DNA of 64,000 nt, from NCBI RefSeq assembly GCF_001423765.1, contig NZ_LMPG01000013.1, forward strand, positions 175,396 to 239,395. Direction: 5' to 3'. The position numbers were made by a program, and so were the translations under genes. Under the pieces are notes generated by a model. It saw only the letters and a program-made list of their open reading frames with translations, was not told the DNA's origin and did not search any database. Shown here in pieces: positions 24,256 to 31,743 of the stretch (the first letter of the stretch is position 1; every line of letters begins with the position of its first letter). Source of the stretch: Sphingomonas sp. Leaf343 (lineage in GTDB: Bacteria; Pseudomonadota; Alphaproteobacteria; Sphingomonadales; Sphingomonadaceae).

Positions 24256-26070
24256 ATGCCGCCATCTTTCCCGACCGCCGGTCCCGACCAGCCGCTGATC
24301 CCCACGCTCCGCCGGTTCCTGCCCTATCTGTGGCCGGCGGGGGAGCCGATGCTGCGCGCGCGGATCGTGGCGGCGATGCTGCTCGTCGTCTGCTCCAAGC
24401 TGGTGCAGGTGTTCGGCGCCGCCTACACGCTGAAATACGCGGTCGACCGCATGGCGGTGGGCGACCGCGGACTGGCGACGATCGTCATCCTGCTGGTGAT
24501 CGCCTATGCTGCGTCCCGCTTCTCGACGACCCTGTTCGACAATCTGCGCAACGCGGTGTTCGAGCGCGTCGGGCAGGACGCGACGCGACGGCTGGCGGCG
24601 GATGTGTTCCGCCATCTGCACGCGCTGTCGCTGCGCTTCCACCTCGAACGGCGGACCGGCGCGGTGACCAAGGTGGTCGAGCGCGGGACGAAAAGCATCG
24701 ATACGATGCTGTACTTCATCCTGTTCAACATCGCGCCGACGATTCTCGAACTGGCGCTGGTGCTCGGGATCTTCTGGCACAGTTTCGGGCCGTGGCTGGT
24801 CGCCGCCACCGTCGCGATGGTCGCGATCTACATCTGGTTCACGCGCAAGGTCACCGACTGGCGCAATGCGCTGCGCACGCAGATGAACGACCTCGACACC
24901 GGCGCGGTCGCGCATGCGGTCGACTCGCTGCTGAATTTCGAGACGGTGAAGTATTTCGGCGCTGAGGAGCGCGAGGCCCGCCGCTACGAGCGTGCCGTCG
25001 ACGCCTATGCCAGGGCCGCGACCAAGTCCGAGAACTCGCTGGCATGGCTCAACATCGGTCAGGCGCTCATCACCAACCTGATGCTCGGCGGCGGCATGGC
25101 CTATGTCGCCTGGGGCTGGAGCCGGGGCGCGTTCTCGGCGGGCGACGTGGTGTTCGTATCGACGCTGCTGGCGCAGCTGTTCCGCCCCCTCGACCTGCTC
25201 GGCATGGTGTATCGCACGATCCGTCAGGGCGTGATCGACATGGCGAGCATGTTCGCGCTGGTCGATACGCCCGCCGACGTGACCGACGCCCCCGGTGCAA
25301 CGCCGCTGAACGTGGCGCGCGGGCACGTCCGGTTCGAGGGGGTCGGCTTCGGCTATGACAAGGGCCGCCCGATCCTCGACGGCCTCGACATCGACGTCCC
25401 CGCCGGCACGACGCTGGCGGTGGTCGGCCCGTCCGGCGCGGGCAAGTCGACGCTCGCCCGGCTCCTGTACCGGTTCTACGATGTCGGCGCGGGCCGGATC
25501 ACGATCGACGGACAGGATATCGCCACTGTAACTCAGGCGTCCCTGCGCGCCGCGATCGGGATCGTGCCGCAGGACACCGTGCTGTTCAACGACACGATCG
25601 GCTACAACATCGCCTATGGCCGCGAGGGTGCCGGCCCGGACGAGGTCGCGCGCGCCGCCGAGGGTGCGGCGATCGCCGGCTTCATCGAACGCCAGCCTGA
25701 CGGCTACGACACGCGGGTCGGCGAACGCGGGCTGAAGCTGTCGGGCGGCGAAAAACAGCGTGTGGCGATTGCCCGCACCCTGCTGAAGAACCCGCCGATC
25801 CTGATCCTCGACGAGGCGACCAGCGCGCTTGACAGCCGCACCGAGGCGGACATCCTCGCGACGCTGGAGGCGGTGGAGCGCGGCCGCACCACGATCGTCA
25901 TCGCGCACCGCCTGTCGACCGTGGTCGACGCAGACCAGATCGCCGTGCTCGACCACGGCCGGGTGGCGGAGCGCGGCACCCATGCCGAACTGCTGAGGCG
26001 CGGCGGGCTGTACGCGGAGATGTGGACCCGCCAGGCCCGCGAACGCGATGAGGCACTGGCGGCGGAATAA
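24256..26070 (+). CDS. ATM1-type ABC exporter (transmembrane and ATPase domains fused)
   Basis: 604 residues. The N-terminal part has six helices (residues about 35-330) with the ATM1-family segment SLRFHLERRTGAVTKVVERGTKSIDTMLYF and the glutathione-contact region NFETVKYFGAEEREARRYERAV. The C-terminal ATPase has Walker A GPSGAGKST (around 391), signature LSGGEKQR (around 495) and Walker B ILILDEATSALD. Alphaproteobacterial members export glutathione conjugates of metals or persulfides; mitochondrial Atm1 descends from this group. It stands alone and ends against a perfect hairpin. A TTGACA lies 64 bases upstream but with a poor -10 box. Confidence 0.92.
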   Translation: MPPSFPTAGPDQPLIPTLRRFLPYLWPAGEPMLRARIVAAMLLVVCSKLVQVFGAAYTLKYAVDRMAVGDRGLATIVILLVIAYAASRFSTTLFDNLRNAVFERVGQDATRRLAADVFRHLHALSLRFHLERRTGAVTKVVERGTKSIDTMLYFILFNIAPTILELALVLGIFWHSFGPWLVAATVAMVAIYIWFTRKVTDWRNALRTQMNDLDTGAVAHAVDSLLNFETVKYFGAEEREARRYERAVDAYARAATKSENSLAWLNIGQALITNLMLGGGMAYVAWGWSRGAFSAGDVVFVSTLLAQLFRPLDLLGMVYRTIRQGVIDMASMFALVDTPADVTDAPGATPLNVARGHVRFEGVGFGYDKGRPILDGLDIDVPAGTTLAVVGPSGAGKSTLARLLYRFYDVGAGRITIDGQDIATVTQASLRAAIGIVPQDTVLFNDTIGYNIAYGREGAGPDEVARAAEGAAIAGFIERQPDGYDTRVGERGLKLSGGEKQRVAIARTLLKNPPILILDEATSALDSRTEADILATLEAVERGRTTIVIAHRLSTVVDADQIAVLDHGRVAERGTHAELLRRGGLYAEMWTRQARERDEALAAE

Positions 26071-26091
26071 CCTGCTCCGAAACGGAGCAGG
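26071..26091 (+). terminator. Hairpin after the ABC exporter gene
   Basis: CCTGCTCCG, an AAA loop, CGGAGCAGG: a perfect 9-bp stem starting right after the stop codon, followed by TTGGATTTG, a short T-rich tail. It separates the exporter from the phosphoribosyltransferase pair. Confidence 0.75.
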
Positions 26092-26148
26092 TTGGATTTG
26101 AGCGGCCCCGGACCGAACTTCATACCGGTCTCCCAAAGGGAGCAGGAC

Positions 26149-26727
26149 ATGAAGGTCAATCCGAAGGCGATCACCGGCAATTGGGACAAGGGTTTCGCGC
26201 TGGACAAGCACACATTGTCGAGCGTGTACCTGGGTGACGACGACAATGGGCACCCCCAGTTCGACACGACCCGGACGGAAATCGGGGAGGCGCTGTTCCA
26301 GCTTAAATACCGCGAAGGCTGGGGAAATATCGCATCGCTGGGTTCTGCGATGGCCAACGGTGCCAAAGCAGCTTTCGCCAAGATCGACCTGATCGTCCCG
26401 ATGCCGGCCTCGACCGTCCGTGCCCGTCAACCCGTTACGGAACTCGCGATCGAAGTGGCCAGGCAACTCGGTCGCCCGGTCGACCTCGGCCTGTTGCAGA
26501 AGGGATCGACGCCACAGCTCAAGAACCTCAACACGCGCGAAGAGAAGGATGCGGTCCTGGCCGGCGTCTTCTCCATCCACGACGCGGGGATGAGCGCCGG
26601 GCCGTCCGACATCCTGTTGGTCGACGATCTGATCCATACCGGAGCATCGCTCCACGCGGCTTGCGCAGCCTTGAGGAAGTCTGGAAAGGTCGGCAGGATC
26701 TATGTGGCGGCGATCAGCTGGAGATGA
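26149..26727 (+). CDS. ComF-like phosphoribosyltransferase, paired with a SLOG-like protein
   Basis: 192 residues from ATG 26149, chosen for its strong AAAGGGAGCAGGA site; a TTG at 26092 would extend into the terminator. The C-terminal half has the PRPP-binding loop ILLVDDLIHTGASLHAA, the acidic pair and TGxS being the type I phosphoribosyltransferase signature. The N-terminal half has the ComF-like LKYREGWGNIASLGSAMA and LIVPMPASTVRARQPV. Unlike ComFC it has no zinc-finger start. Its stop overlaps the next gene by ATGA, so the two are translated together. GC and third-base GC look lower than in neighbours, a possible sign of transfer. Substrate unknown; a base or nucleotide is expected from the fold. 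Confidence 0.8.
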   Translation: MKVNPKAITGNWDKGFALDKHTLSSVYLGDDDNGHPQFDTTRTEIGEALFQLKYREGWGNIASLGSAMANGAKAAFAKIDLIVPMPASTVRARQPVTELAIEVARQLGRPVDLGLLQKGSTPQLKNLNTREEKDAVLAGVFSIHDAGMSAGPSDILLVDDLIHTGASLHAACAALRKSGKVGRIYVAAISWR

Positions 26728-27296
26728 CGATGTTGCGAAGCCAGACCGTGTTCATCGCCGGATCGATCGCCATCAGCCGCCTTCAACCCGCGGTCTGCGA
26801 ACGGATCGCCAGTGTGGTCGAGCGTGACATGGCCGTCGTCGTCGGAGACGCCGACGGAGCCGATACGGCGATCCAGCGCGTGCTCGCGGATCATGAGGCC
26901 CGCTCGGTCACCGTATATTGCAGCGGCGACGAACCGCGGAACAACGTCGGAGGCTGGCCGGTCGAAAACATCTATCCGGATGCGCCGCCGGGCACGCGCC
27001 GCTGGTTCACCGCCAAGGACATCGCGATGGCAGAGGCCGCGGATTATGGCCTGATGATCTGGGACTCGCGCAGCACAGGCACCCTGACGAACGTGATCGA
27101 ACTCCTCGGCCAGACCAAGACGTCCGTCGTCTTCGTGAACAAGGCCAGCGAGTTCCTGACCATATCCGATCTGGACGGGCTGGATCGACTGGTGGCCGTG
27201 ATGTCCATATCGGCTCGTGAGAAGGCGGAACAGAAGATGCGCCTGAGCGAGCGCATCGGCGCGCTCCGTCATCGTCAGGGTGCGCTGGCGTTCTGA
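26724..27296 (+). CDS. SLOG-like nucleotide-binding Rossmann protein
   Basis: 190 residues from ATG 26724, overlapping the phosphoribosyltransferase stop. The opening VFIAGSIAISRL and the loop VVVGDADGADTAIQRVL resemble the YspA/SLOG nucleotide-binding Rossmann fold (GDAxGAD), and a later block AEAADYGLMIWDSRSTGTLTNVIELL matches the SLOG-type WDGxSxGTxxxI pattern. SLOG proteins bind or cleave nucleotides, including signals made in conflict systems, and the group includes the LOG, DprA and YspA families. The pairing with a phosphoribosyltransferase suggests a linked nucleotide metabolism or sensing role. The family call is my reading of motifs; no function can be assigned. Confidence 0.65.
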   Translation: MTMLRSQTVFIAGSIAISRLQPAVCERIASVVERDMAVVVGDADGADTAIQRVLADHEARSVTVYCSGDEPRNNVGGWPVENIYPDAPPGTRRWFTAKDIAMAEAADYGLMIWDSRSTGTLTNVIELLGQTKTSVVFVNKASEFLTISDLDGLDRLVAVMSISAREKAEQKMRLSERIGALRHRQGALAF

Positions 27297-27319
27297 AGGC
27301 GCCGGATCGGATCGGCAGT

Positions 27320-27592
27320 TTAACCCACCAGATCGCGGTATCCCGGATGTTTGCGGATGAAGTCGGCGACGAAGGGACATTGCGGCAAGACCTTCAGCCC
27401 GCGGTCGCGGGCGCTATCGAGCGCGACGCGGATCAGACGGCTGCCGACGCCGCGCCCCTCGATCGCCGGCGGTACGACGGTGTGGGTGAAGACGATCTCG
27501 TCGCCATAGAGCTGATAGGCGGCGACGGCGCGCTCGCCGTCCACCTCCAGCGTGAATTCCTGCTCGGCCCGGTTGTCGCGTACTTCGTTCAT
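27320..27592 (-). CDS. Small GNAT-family acetyltransferase (YjdJ-like)
   Basis: 90 residues from ATG 27592, the usual length of this short GNAT family; a longer frame would run to 27640. The acetyl-CoA loop is IEGRGVGSRLIRVALDSARDRG, and the last block CPFVADFIRKHPGYRDLV is typical of COG2388 proteins. The substrate is not known. Divergent from recQ with a 114-base gap and convergent with the SLOG-like gene 23 bases away. Confidence 0.85.
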   Translation of the reverse strand: MNEVRDNRAEQEFTLEVDGERAVAAYQLYGDEIVFTHTVVPPAIEGRGVGSRLIRVALDSARDRGLKVLPQCPFVADFIRKHPGYRDLVG

Positions 27593-27706
27593 CCAGGCTA
27601 GATGCCCCTCGCCCGCATGCCATTCAACCCGTCCTGGCAAAGCGCCGGGGAGGCCGACCGCAAACCTCGACCCGGCGGGCCGGCGTCGCTACATGCGCCG
27701 ACGACG

Positions 27707-29470
27707 ATGCTCGATCCCCTCCCCATTCTCAGCAAGGTTTTCGGTTTCCCCGCGTTTCGCGGCGTCCAGGCGGATGTGGTGGAGCGCGTGCTGGATGGCG
27801 AGCGGACGCTGGCGGTCATGCCGACCGGTGCTGGCAAGTCGCTCTGCTACCAGTTGCCGTCCGTCATGCTGGAGGGGACGTGCGTCGTCGTGTCGCCGCT
27901 GATCGCGCTGATGCACGACCAGTTGCGCGCCGCGACCGCCGTCGGCATCCGCGCGGCGACGCTGACGTCGGTGGACGAGAACCGCGCCGAGACGATCGCC
28001 CGGCTGAAGGCGGGCGAGCTGGACCTTCTCTACGTCGCGCCGGAGCGGGCGTCGGGCACGCATTTCCGCGACCTGCTGATGCAGACGAAGCTGTCGCTGT
28101 TCGCGATCGACGAGGCGCATTGCGTCAGCGAATGGGGGCACGACTTCCGCCCGGACTATCGCCTGCTCGGTCCGTTGATGGAGGCGTTCCCGGAGGTGCC
28201 GCGGCTGGCGCTGACCGCGACCGCCGACGCACACACGCGGGCGGACATCGCCAGGCAGCTCGGCATTCCGACCGACGGGATGATCGTGTCCGGCTTCGAC
28301 CGGCCGAATATCCGCTACAGCATCTCCGCCCGCGACACGATTTCGCGGCAGATCGCCGATCTGATCGCCGCCAATCCCGGCCCCGGCATCGTCTATGCCC
28401 AGACCCGCGCCGCGACCGAGAAGCTGGCGGAGCAACTGGCGCGGACCGGTCGGCCGACACGCGCCTATCATGCCGGCCTCGACCCGGCGATCCGCGCGCG
28501 CAACCAGGCGGATTTCGTCGCGAGCGAGGATATGGTGATCTGCGCCACGGTCGCATTCGGGATGGGGATCGACAAGCCGGACGTGCGCTTCGTCGCGCAT
28601 GCCGGGCTGCCGAAATCGATCGAAGCCTATTATCAGGAAACCGGCCGCGCCGGGCGCGACGGCGATCCCTCGGTCGCGCACCTGTTCTGGGGGGCGGAGG
28701 ATTTCGCCCGCGCCCGCCAGCGGATCGGCGAGGTCGAGCCGGAGCGTCAGGCGGGGGAGCGGACCCGCCTCGCCGCGCTGGGAGCGCTGGTCGAGACGGG
28801 GGGCTGTCGCCGCCGTATCCTGCTGAAGCATTTCGGCGAGAACCCGACCGAAGACTGCGGCAATTGCGACAATTGCCTCGGCTCCAGCGATGCGGTCGAC
28901 GCGACGGAGACGGCACGCAAGTTCCTGTCGGCCGTGTTCCGCACGGGGCAGTTGTTCGGCGCGGGCTATGTCGAACAGGTGCTGCTGGGCCAGTCGACCG
29001 AGCGCAGCCTGACCAACGGGCACGAGGCGCTGTCGGTGTGGGGCATCGCGACGGCGGACGAGGCGGCGCTGGTCAAGCCGGTGGTGCGCGCGCTGCTGCT
29101 GCGCGACGCGCTGAGGACGAACGCGCATGGCGGGCTGGAATTCGGGCCGGGTGCGAAGCCGCTGCTGAAGGGTGAGGCGGCGCTGTCCGTCATCGTACCG
29201 CCCAAGCGCGAGCGGCGGCGGCGTGGCACGCCCGTCACGGCGAACGCGGCGGACAATCCCCTGTTCGAGGCGCTGCGCGCTTGCCGCCGGGATCTTGCGA
29301 AGGAGGCGGGGGTGCCGCCCTATGTCATCTTCCACGATTCGACGCTGCGCGACATGGCGGCGCAACGGCCGAACAGCCGGGCGGCGCTGTCGCTGCTGTC
29401 GGGGATCGGCGCGCGCAAGCTGGACGCGTACGGCGACGCCTTCCTGCAGGTGATCCGCGACGCGGGCTGA
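27707..29470 (+). CDS. recQ: RecQ ATP-dependent DNA helicase
   Basis: 587 residues from ATG 27707; the open frame continues upstream to 27602 but the added residues are not helicase-like. The helicase core has Walker A MPTGAGKSLCYQLP (about 37-50) and the DEAH box IDEAHCVSEWGHDFRPDY (about 134). The RecQ zinc cluster CRRRILLKHFGE...CGNCDNC follows, then a winged helix, and the C-terminal HRDC domain (last 80 residues). RecQ unwinds DNA 3' to 5' in the RecF repair pathway. The HRDC domain ends in the normal SGIGARKLDAYGDAFL pattern. It is read alone and ends before a GC-rich palindrome. Confidence 0.95.
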   Translation: MLDPLPILSKVFGFPAFRGVQADVVERVLDGERTLAVMPTGAGKSLCYQLPSVMLEGTCVVVSPLIALMHDQLRAATAVGIRAATLTSVDENRAETIARLKAGELDLLYVAPERASGTHFRDLLMQTKLSLFAIDEAHCVSEWGHDFRPDYRLLGPLMEAFPEVPRLALTATADAHTRADIARQLGIPTDGMIVSGFDRPNIRYSISARDTISRQIADLIAANPGPGIVYAQTRAATEKLAEQLARTGRPTRAYHAGLDPAIRARNQADFVASEDMVICATVAFGMGIDKPDVRFVAHAGLPKSIEAYYQETGRAGRDGDPSVAHLFWGAEDFARARQRIGEVEPERQAGERTRLAALGALVETGGCRRRILLKHFGENPTEDCGNCDNCLGSSDAVDATETARKFLSAVFRTGQLFGAGYVEQVLLGQSTERSLTNGHEALSVWGIATADEAALVKPVVRALLLRDALRTNAHGGLEFGPGAKPLLKGEAALSVIVPPKRERRRRGTPVTANAADNPLFEALRACRRDLAKEAGVPPYVIFHDSTLRDMAAQRPNSRAALSLLSGIGARKLDAYGDAFLQVIRDAG

Positions 29471-29477
29471 ACGCACG

Positions 29478-29502
29478 CCCCCTCCGCCTGACGGGGAGGG
29501 GG
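29478..29502. terminator. GC-rich palindrome between recQ and a convergent gene
   Basis: CCCCCTCC (29478-29485) pairs with GGAGGGGG (29495-29502) across a 9-base loop, seven bases after the recQ stop. No T-run follows. It looks related to the CTCCCC/GGGGAG palindromes elsewhere in the window and may serve both converging genes. Confidence 0.5.
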
Positions 29503-29520
29503 ACGCCGTTCCGGTTCTGG

Positions 29521-30258
29521 CTAGACCGACTTCATCTTTGCCGCGATCAGCACGGCGGCCTGATCGGACCGCATCGAGCGGATCGCCAGATAATCCTGCC
29601 CGGTGTAAAGCTCCGACACGATCCCGGCGACCAGATCGCATTCGTGCGTCACCGCATGCCGCGCCAGCACTTCGGCATAGAAGCTGCGGTTCTTGCCCTT
29701 CGTGCCCTTGACCGACTTGTAGATCGCCTTGCCCAGCCGATGAGCGCTGGTGCCCAACGACAGGCCCATCGTGCCCACGCCCTTCTTGTTCCGCTTCGCC
29801 TTCTTCTTGGCGATGATATAGGGCAGCACGGTGTTGAAGATCGCGTCGTGATCGTCCGACATCTGGTTGCCGAAGTCGCGCGTCTTGCAGTTGCAATGGT
29901 GCTTCATCGAGCCGCGCGCCTTCAGGTCCTCCAGCGCATCGATATGCGCGGCCGTCTTGAACAGCGATACCGCGGACGTGCCGATGCCGATCACCGACAT
30001 GGCCCCGCCGGCGACCGCCAGTCCGATGCCGGCCGTACCGGCGCCGAGCGCGGCGGCACCGGCGACGCCGAACATCGTCAGGTGATGCGCCTGGCCCACG
30101 GCCGAGGTCGCCACCGACGCGCCCGCCATCACCTTCGACACATGCCCGTGCATGGCGCGGGAAGCCAGCGTGTTGCCACCGTCATATTTGAAGACGCTGT
30201 TCATCGCCGACCAGTTGCCGGACGGATTCATTTCGATCTCGTCGTCGTCGTCTTCCAT
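29521..30258 (-). CDS. Unknown protein with Gly/Ala-rich hydrophobic core and HCNC motif
   Basis: 245 residues from ATG 30258, preceded by an AGGAGGGG site. I do not recognise the family. It starts very acidic (MEDDDDEIEMN), then has a Gly/Ala hydrophobic hairpin (about 45-105, with GVAGAAALGAGTAGIGLAVAGGAMSVIGI, likely two membrane-active helices), a Cys/His motif HHCNCKTRDFGNQ (about 118-130), a strongly basic segment AKKKAKRNKKG (about 150), and a C-terminal helical region. The glycine-hairpin plus basic layout recalls membrane-inserting effectors, but no toxin domain or immunity gene is seen. No signal peptide. Solitary, convergent with recQ. Confidence 0.7.
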   Translation of the reverse strand: MEDDDDEIEMNPSGNWSAMNSVFKYDGGNTLASRAMHGHVSKVMAGASVATSAVGQAHHLTMFGVAGAAALGAGTAGIGLAVAGGAMSVIGIGTSAVSLFKTAAHIDALEDLKARGSMKHHCNCKTRDFGNQMSDDHDAIFNTVLPYIIAKKKAKRNKKGVGTMGLSLGTSAHRLGKAIYKSVKGTKGKNRSFYAEVLARHAVTHECDLVAGIVSELYTGQDYLAIRSMRSDQAAVLIAAKMKSV

Positions 30259-30439
30259 GATGATTCCCCCTCCTGACAATCTACACCGCCCAAGCGCCAA
30301 AAGTTGCTTTCCGTCAATCCGGTAACCCGGTTCGCTCCGACATCTTCGTCCCGATCCGGTATTCGCCGGCGCGGGGTGCACGGTGCATTATCGTCGACGA
30401 AGGGCTGACGGGGGGCATCCGATGCGATAGGGCGCGGCC

Positions 30440-30874
30440 ATGATCCGTCCGCTCAACGACAGTTTCGCCGTCGCTCCCCAGATCCGTCCCGAAGACGTCC
30501 CCGCGATCAAGGCCGCAGGCTATGTCGCGATCGTCAACAACCGGCCCGACGACGAGGAATCCGGTCAGCCCGCGGGCGACGCCCTGCGCGCGGCGGCGGA
30601 AGCGGCGGGCATGACCTATACCGCGATCCCGGTGACGGCGGCGGGCTTTTCCCACCCGCAACTGGATGCGATGGCGGCGGCGCTGACTGCGGCGGACGGT
30701 CCGGTGCTGGCCTATTGCCGGTCGGGCACGCGCAGTTGCAATCTGTGGGCGCTGGCCGCCGCGAAGGCGGGGCGCGACCCGGGTCTGCTGACCGCGCAGG
30801 CCGCCGGTGCGGGATATGATCTGGCAGGCATCCGGCCGATGCTCGACGCGCTGGCAGGTCCCGGACCGGAATGA
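30440..30874 (+). CDS. TIGR01244-type sulfurtransferase/phosphatase
   Basis: 144 residues of a dual-specificity-phosphatase-like fold (DUF442, TIGR01244). The catalytic loop is YCRSGTRS (near residue 93) and the opening SFAVAPQIRPEDVPAIKAAGY is typical. In the fused protein Blh, this domain precedes a metallo-beta-lactamase fold that handles persulfides; here it is stand-alone. No beta-lactamase-like gene is next to it. Its stop overlaps the next gene's start by ATGA, so the two are one transcript. Confidence 0.88.
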   Translation: MIRPLNDSFAVAPQIRPEDVPAIKAAGYVAIVNNRPDDEESGQPAGDALRAAAEAAGMTYTAIPVTAAGFSHPQLDAMAAALTAADGPVLAYCRSGTRSCNLWALAAAKAGRDPGLLTAQAAGAGYDLAGIRPMLDALAGPGPE

Positions 30875-31290
30875 TCGCCGATATGGCGAACGGCGTGATG
30901 CCGGTCCAGATCGGGGTCGCGGCGGCGGTGCTGATCGCGCTGGCGGTCGGCGTGCTGCTGTTCGTACGATCCCGCCGCCCTGCCCGGATCGAAAGCCCGG
31001 AGGACGCCGCCGCCGCTTGCGAGGCGGCGTTGCAGGGCTTTGCGGTCACCGGCGCGGTCGTGGGGGCGGATGGTGGCGGCGCGCTGGCGGTCAGCGGCGA
31101 CGGGCGCGTCGCGGCGGTCAAGCGACTGGGCCGCGGCCTCGTCGCGCGGGAGGTGATGTGGCGCACGGTCCGCTCCACCGCCGACGGCATCCTGGTCGAA
31201 ACCGGCGATCGCCAGTTGGGCGAGGTCCGGCTGGCGGGCGTGAACGTCCTCGATATCCGGCGACTGGCGCCACGCCACATAGCGTTGTGA
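30871..31290 (+). CDS. Small single-helix membrane protein of unknown function
   Basis: 139 residues. One membrane helix near the N-terminus (about 12-33, IGVAAAVLIALAVGVLLFV) is followed by a basic RSRRPAR stretch and a cytosolic domain of alternating beta-type segments (ALQGFAVTGAVVGADGGGALAVSGDGRVAAVKRLG). No known family is evident. The start overlaps the TIGR01244 gene. Confidence 0.6.
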   Translation: MIADMANGVMPVQIGVAAAVLIALAVGVLLFVRSRRPARIESPEDAAAACEAALQGFAVTGAVVGADGGGALAVSGDGRVAAVKRLGRGLVAREVMWRTVRSTADGILVETGDRQLGEVRLAGVNVLDIRRLAPRHIAL

Positions 31291-31315
31291 CGGCAACGGC
31301 GTTAGGCCGGCACGT

Positions 31316-31696
31316 ATGATAGCGCACAATGCCGTTCACTGGGTCAGCCGGCCCGGCCCGCACACCCTGCCCGGCCTGTGGCATCAGTTCATCGACTGGA
31401 TCGGTGACGGTACCGGCCTGCCCGACACGATCCTGCACATCCACGCCGGCATGGCGGTGCTGATGCTGGCGCGGGTCGTCACGCGGCGGTCGCTGGGCAG
31501 TCTGGTGCCGCTGTCGGTGGTGATCGTCGCGGAGGCGTTCAACGAGATCATGGACCGGTTGCAGTTCGGATCGTGGCGCTGGCCCGATACGACGCTGGAT
31601 ATCGTCAACACGCTGCTGTGGCCGACGATCATCTGCCTGGGCGTCCGCTTTCGCCCGATGATCGCGCGGCGGCGGAACGGCGGCTGGGGCCGGTAG
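31316..31696 (+). CDS. Small integral membrane protein (VanZ-like character)
   Basis: 126 residues with three hydrophobic segments (about 40-56, 62-75 and 95-108) and the sequence VAEAFNEIMDRLQFGSWRWPDTTLDIVNTLLW, which recalls VanZ-like membrane proteins with their acidic/aromatic helix ends. The family is uncertain. It starts 25 bases after the previous gene and ends just before a perfect palindrome. Confidence 0.6.
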   Translation: MIAHNAVHWVSRPGPHTLPGLWHQFIDWIGDGTGLPDTILHIHAGMAVLMLARVVTRRSLGSLVPLSVVIVAEAFNEIMDRLQFGSWRWPDTTLDIVNTLLWPTIICLGVRFRPMIARRRNGGWGR

Positions 31697-31704
31697 GACC
31701 GGGG

Positions 31705-31734
31705 CGCCGGGTCCGTCGCGCGACGGACCCGGCG
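31705..31734. terminator. Perfect 30-bp palindrome between convergent genes
   Basis: CGCCGGGTCCGTCG, CG at the centre, CGACGGACCCGGCG: 14-bp arms without a mismatch between the membrane-protein gene and the sugar transporter gene. There is no T-run, so termination would rest on the stem alone; it could serve both strands. Confidence 0.65.
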
Positions 31735-31743
31735 GCAGGACGA

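Noticed and set aside
24253..26655. 800-codon antisense frame spanning the ABC exporter and the phosphoribosyltransferase
   Set aside because: It crosses a hairpin terminator and two well-supported genes; shadow frame.
26149..27296. Calling the phosphoribosyltransferase/SLOG pair a proven defence system
   Set aside because: Motifs and pairing are suggestive only; no effector, island boundary or mobile element is visible, so it is reported as a candidate.
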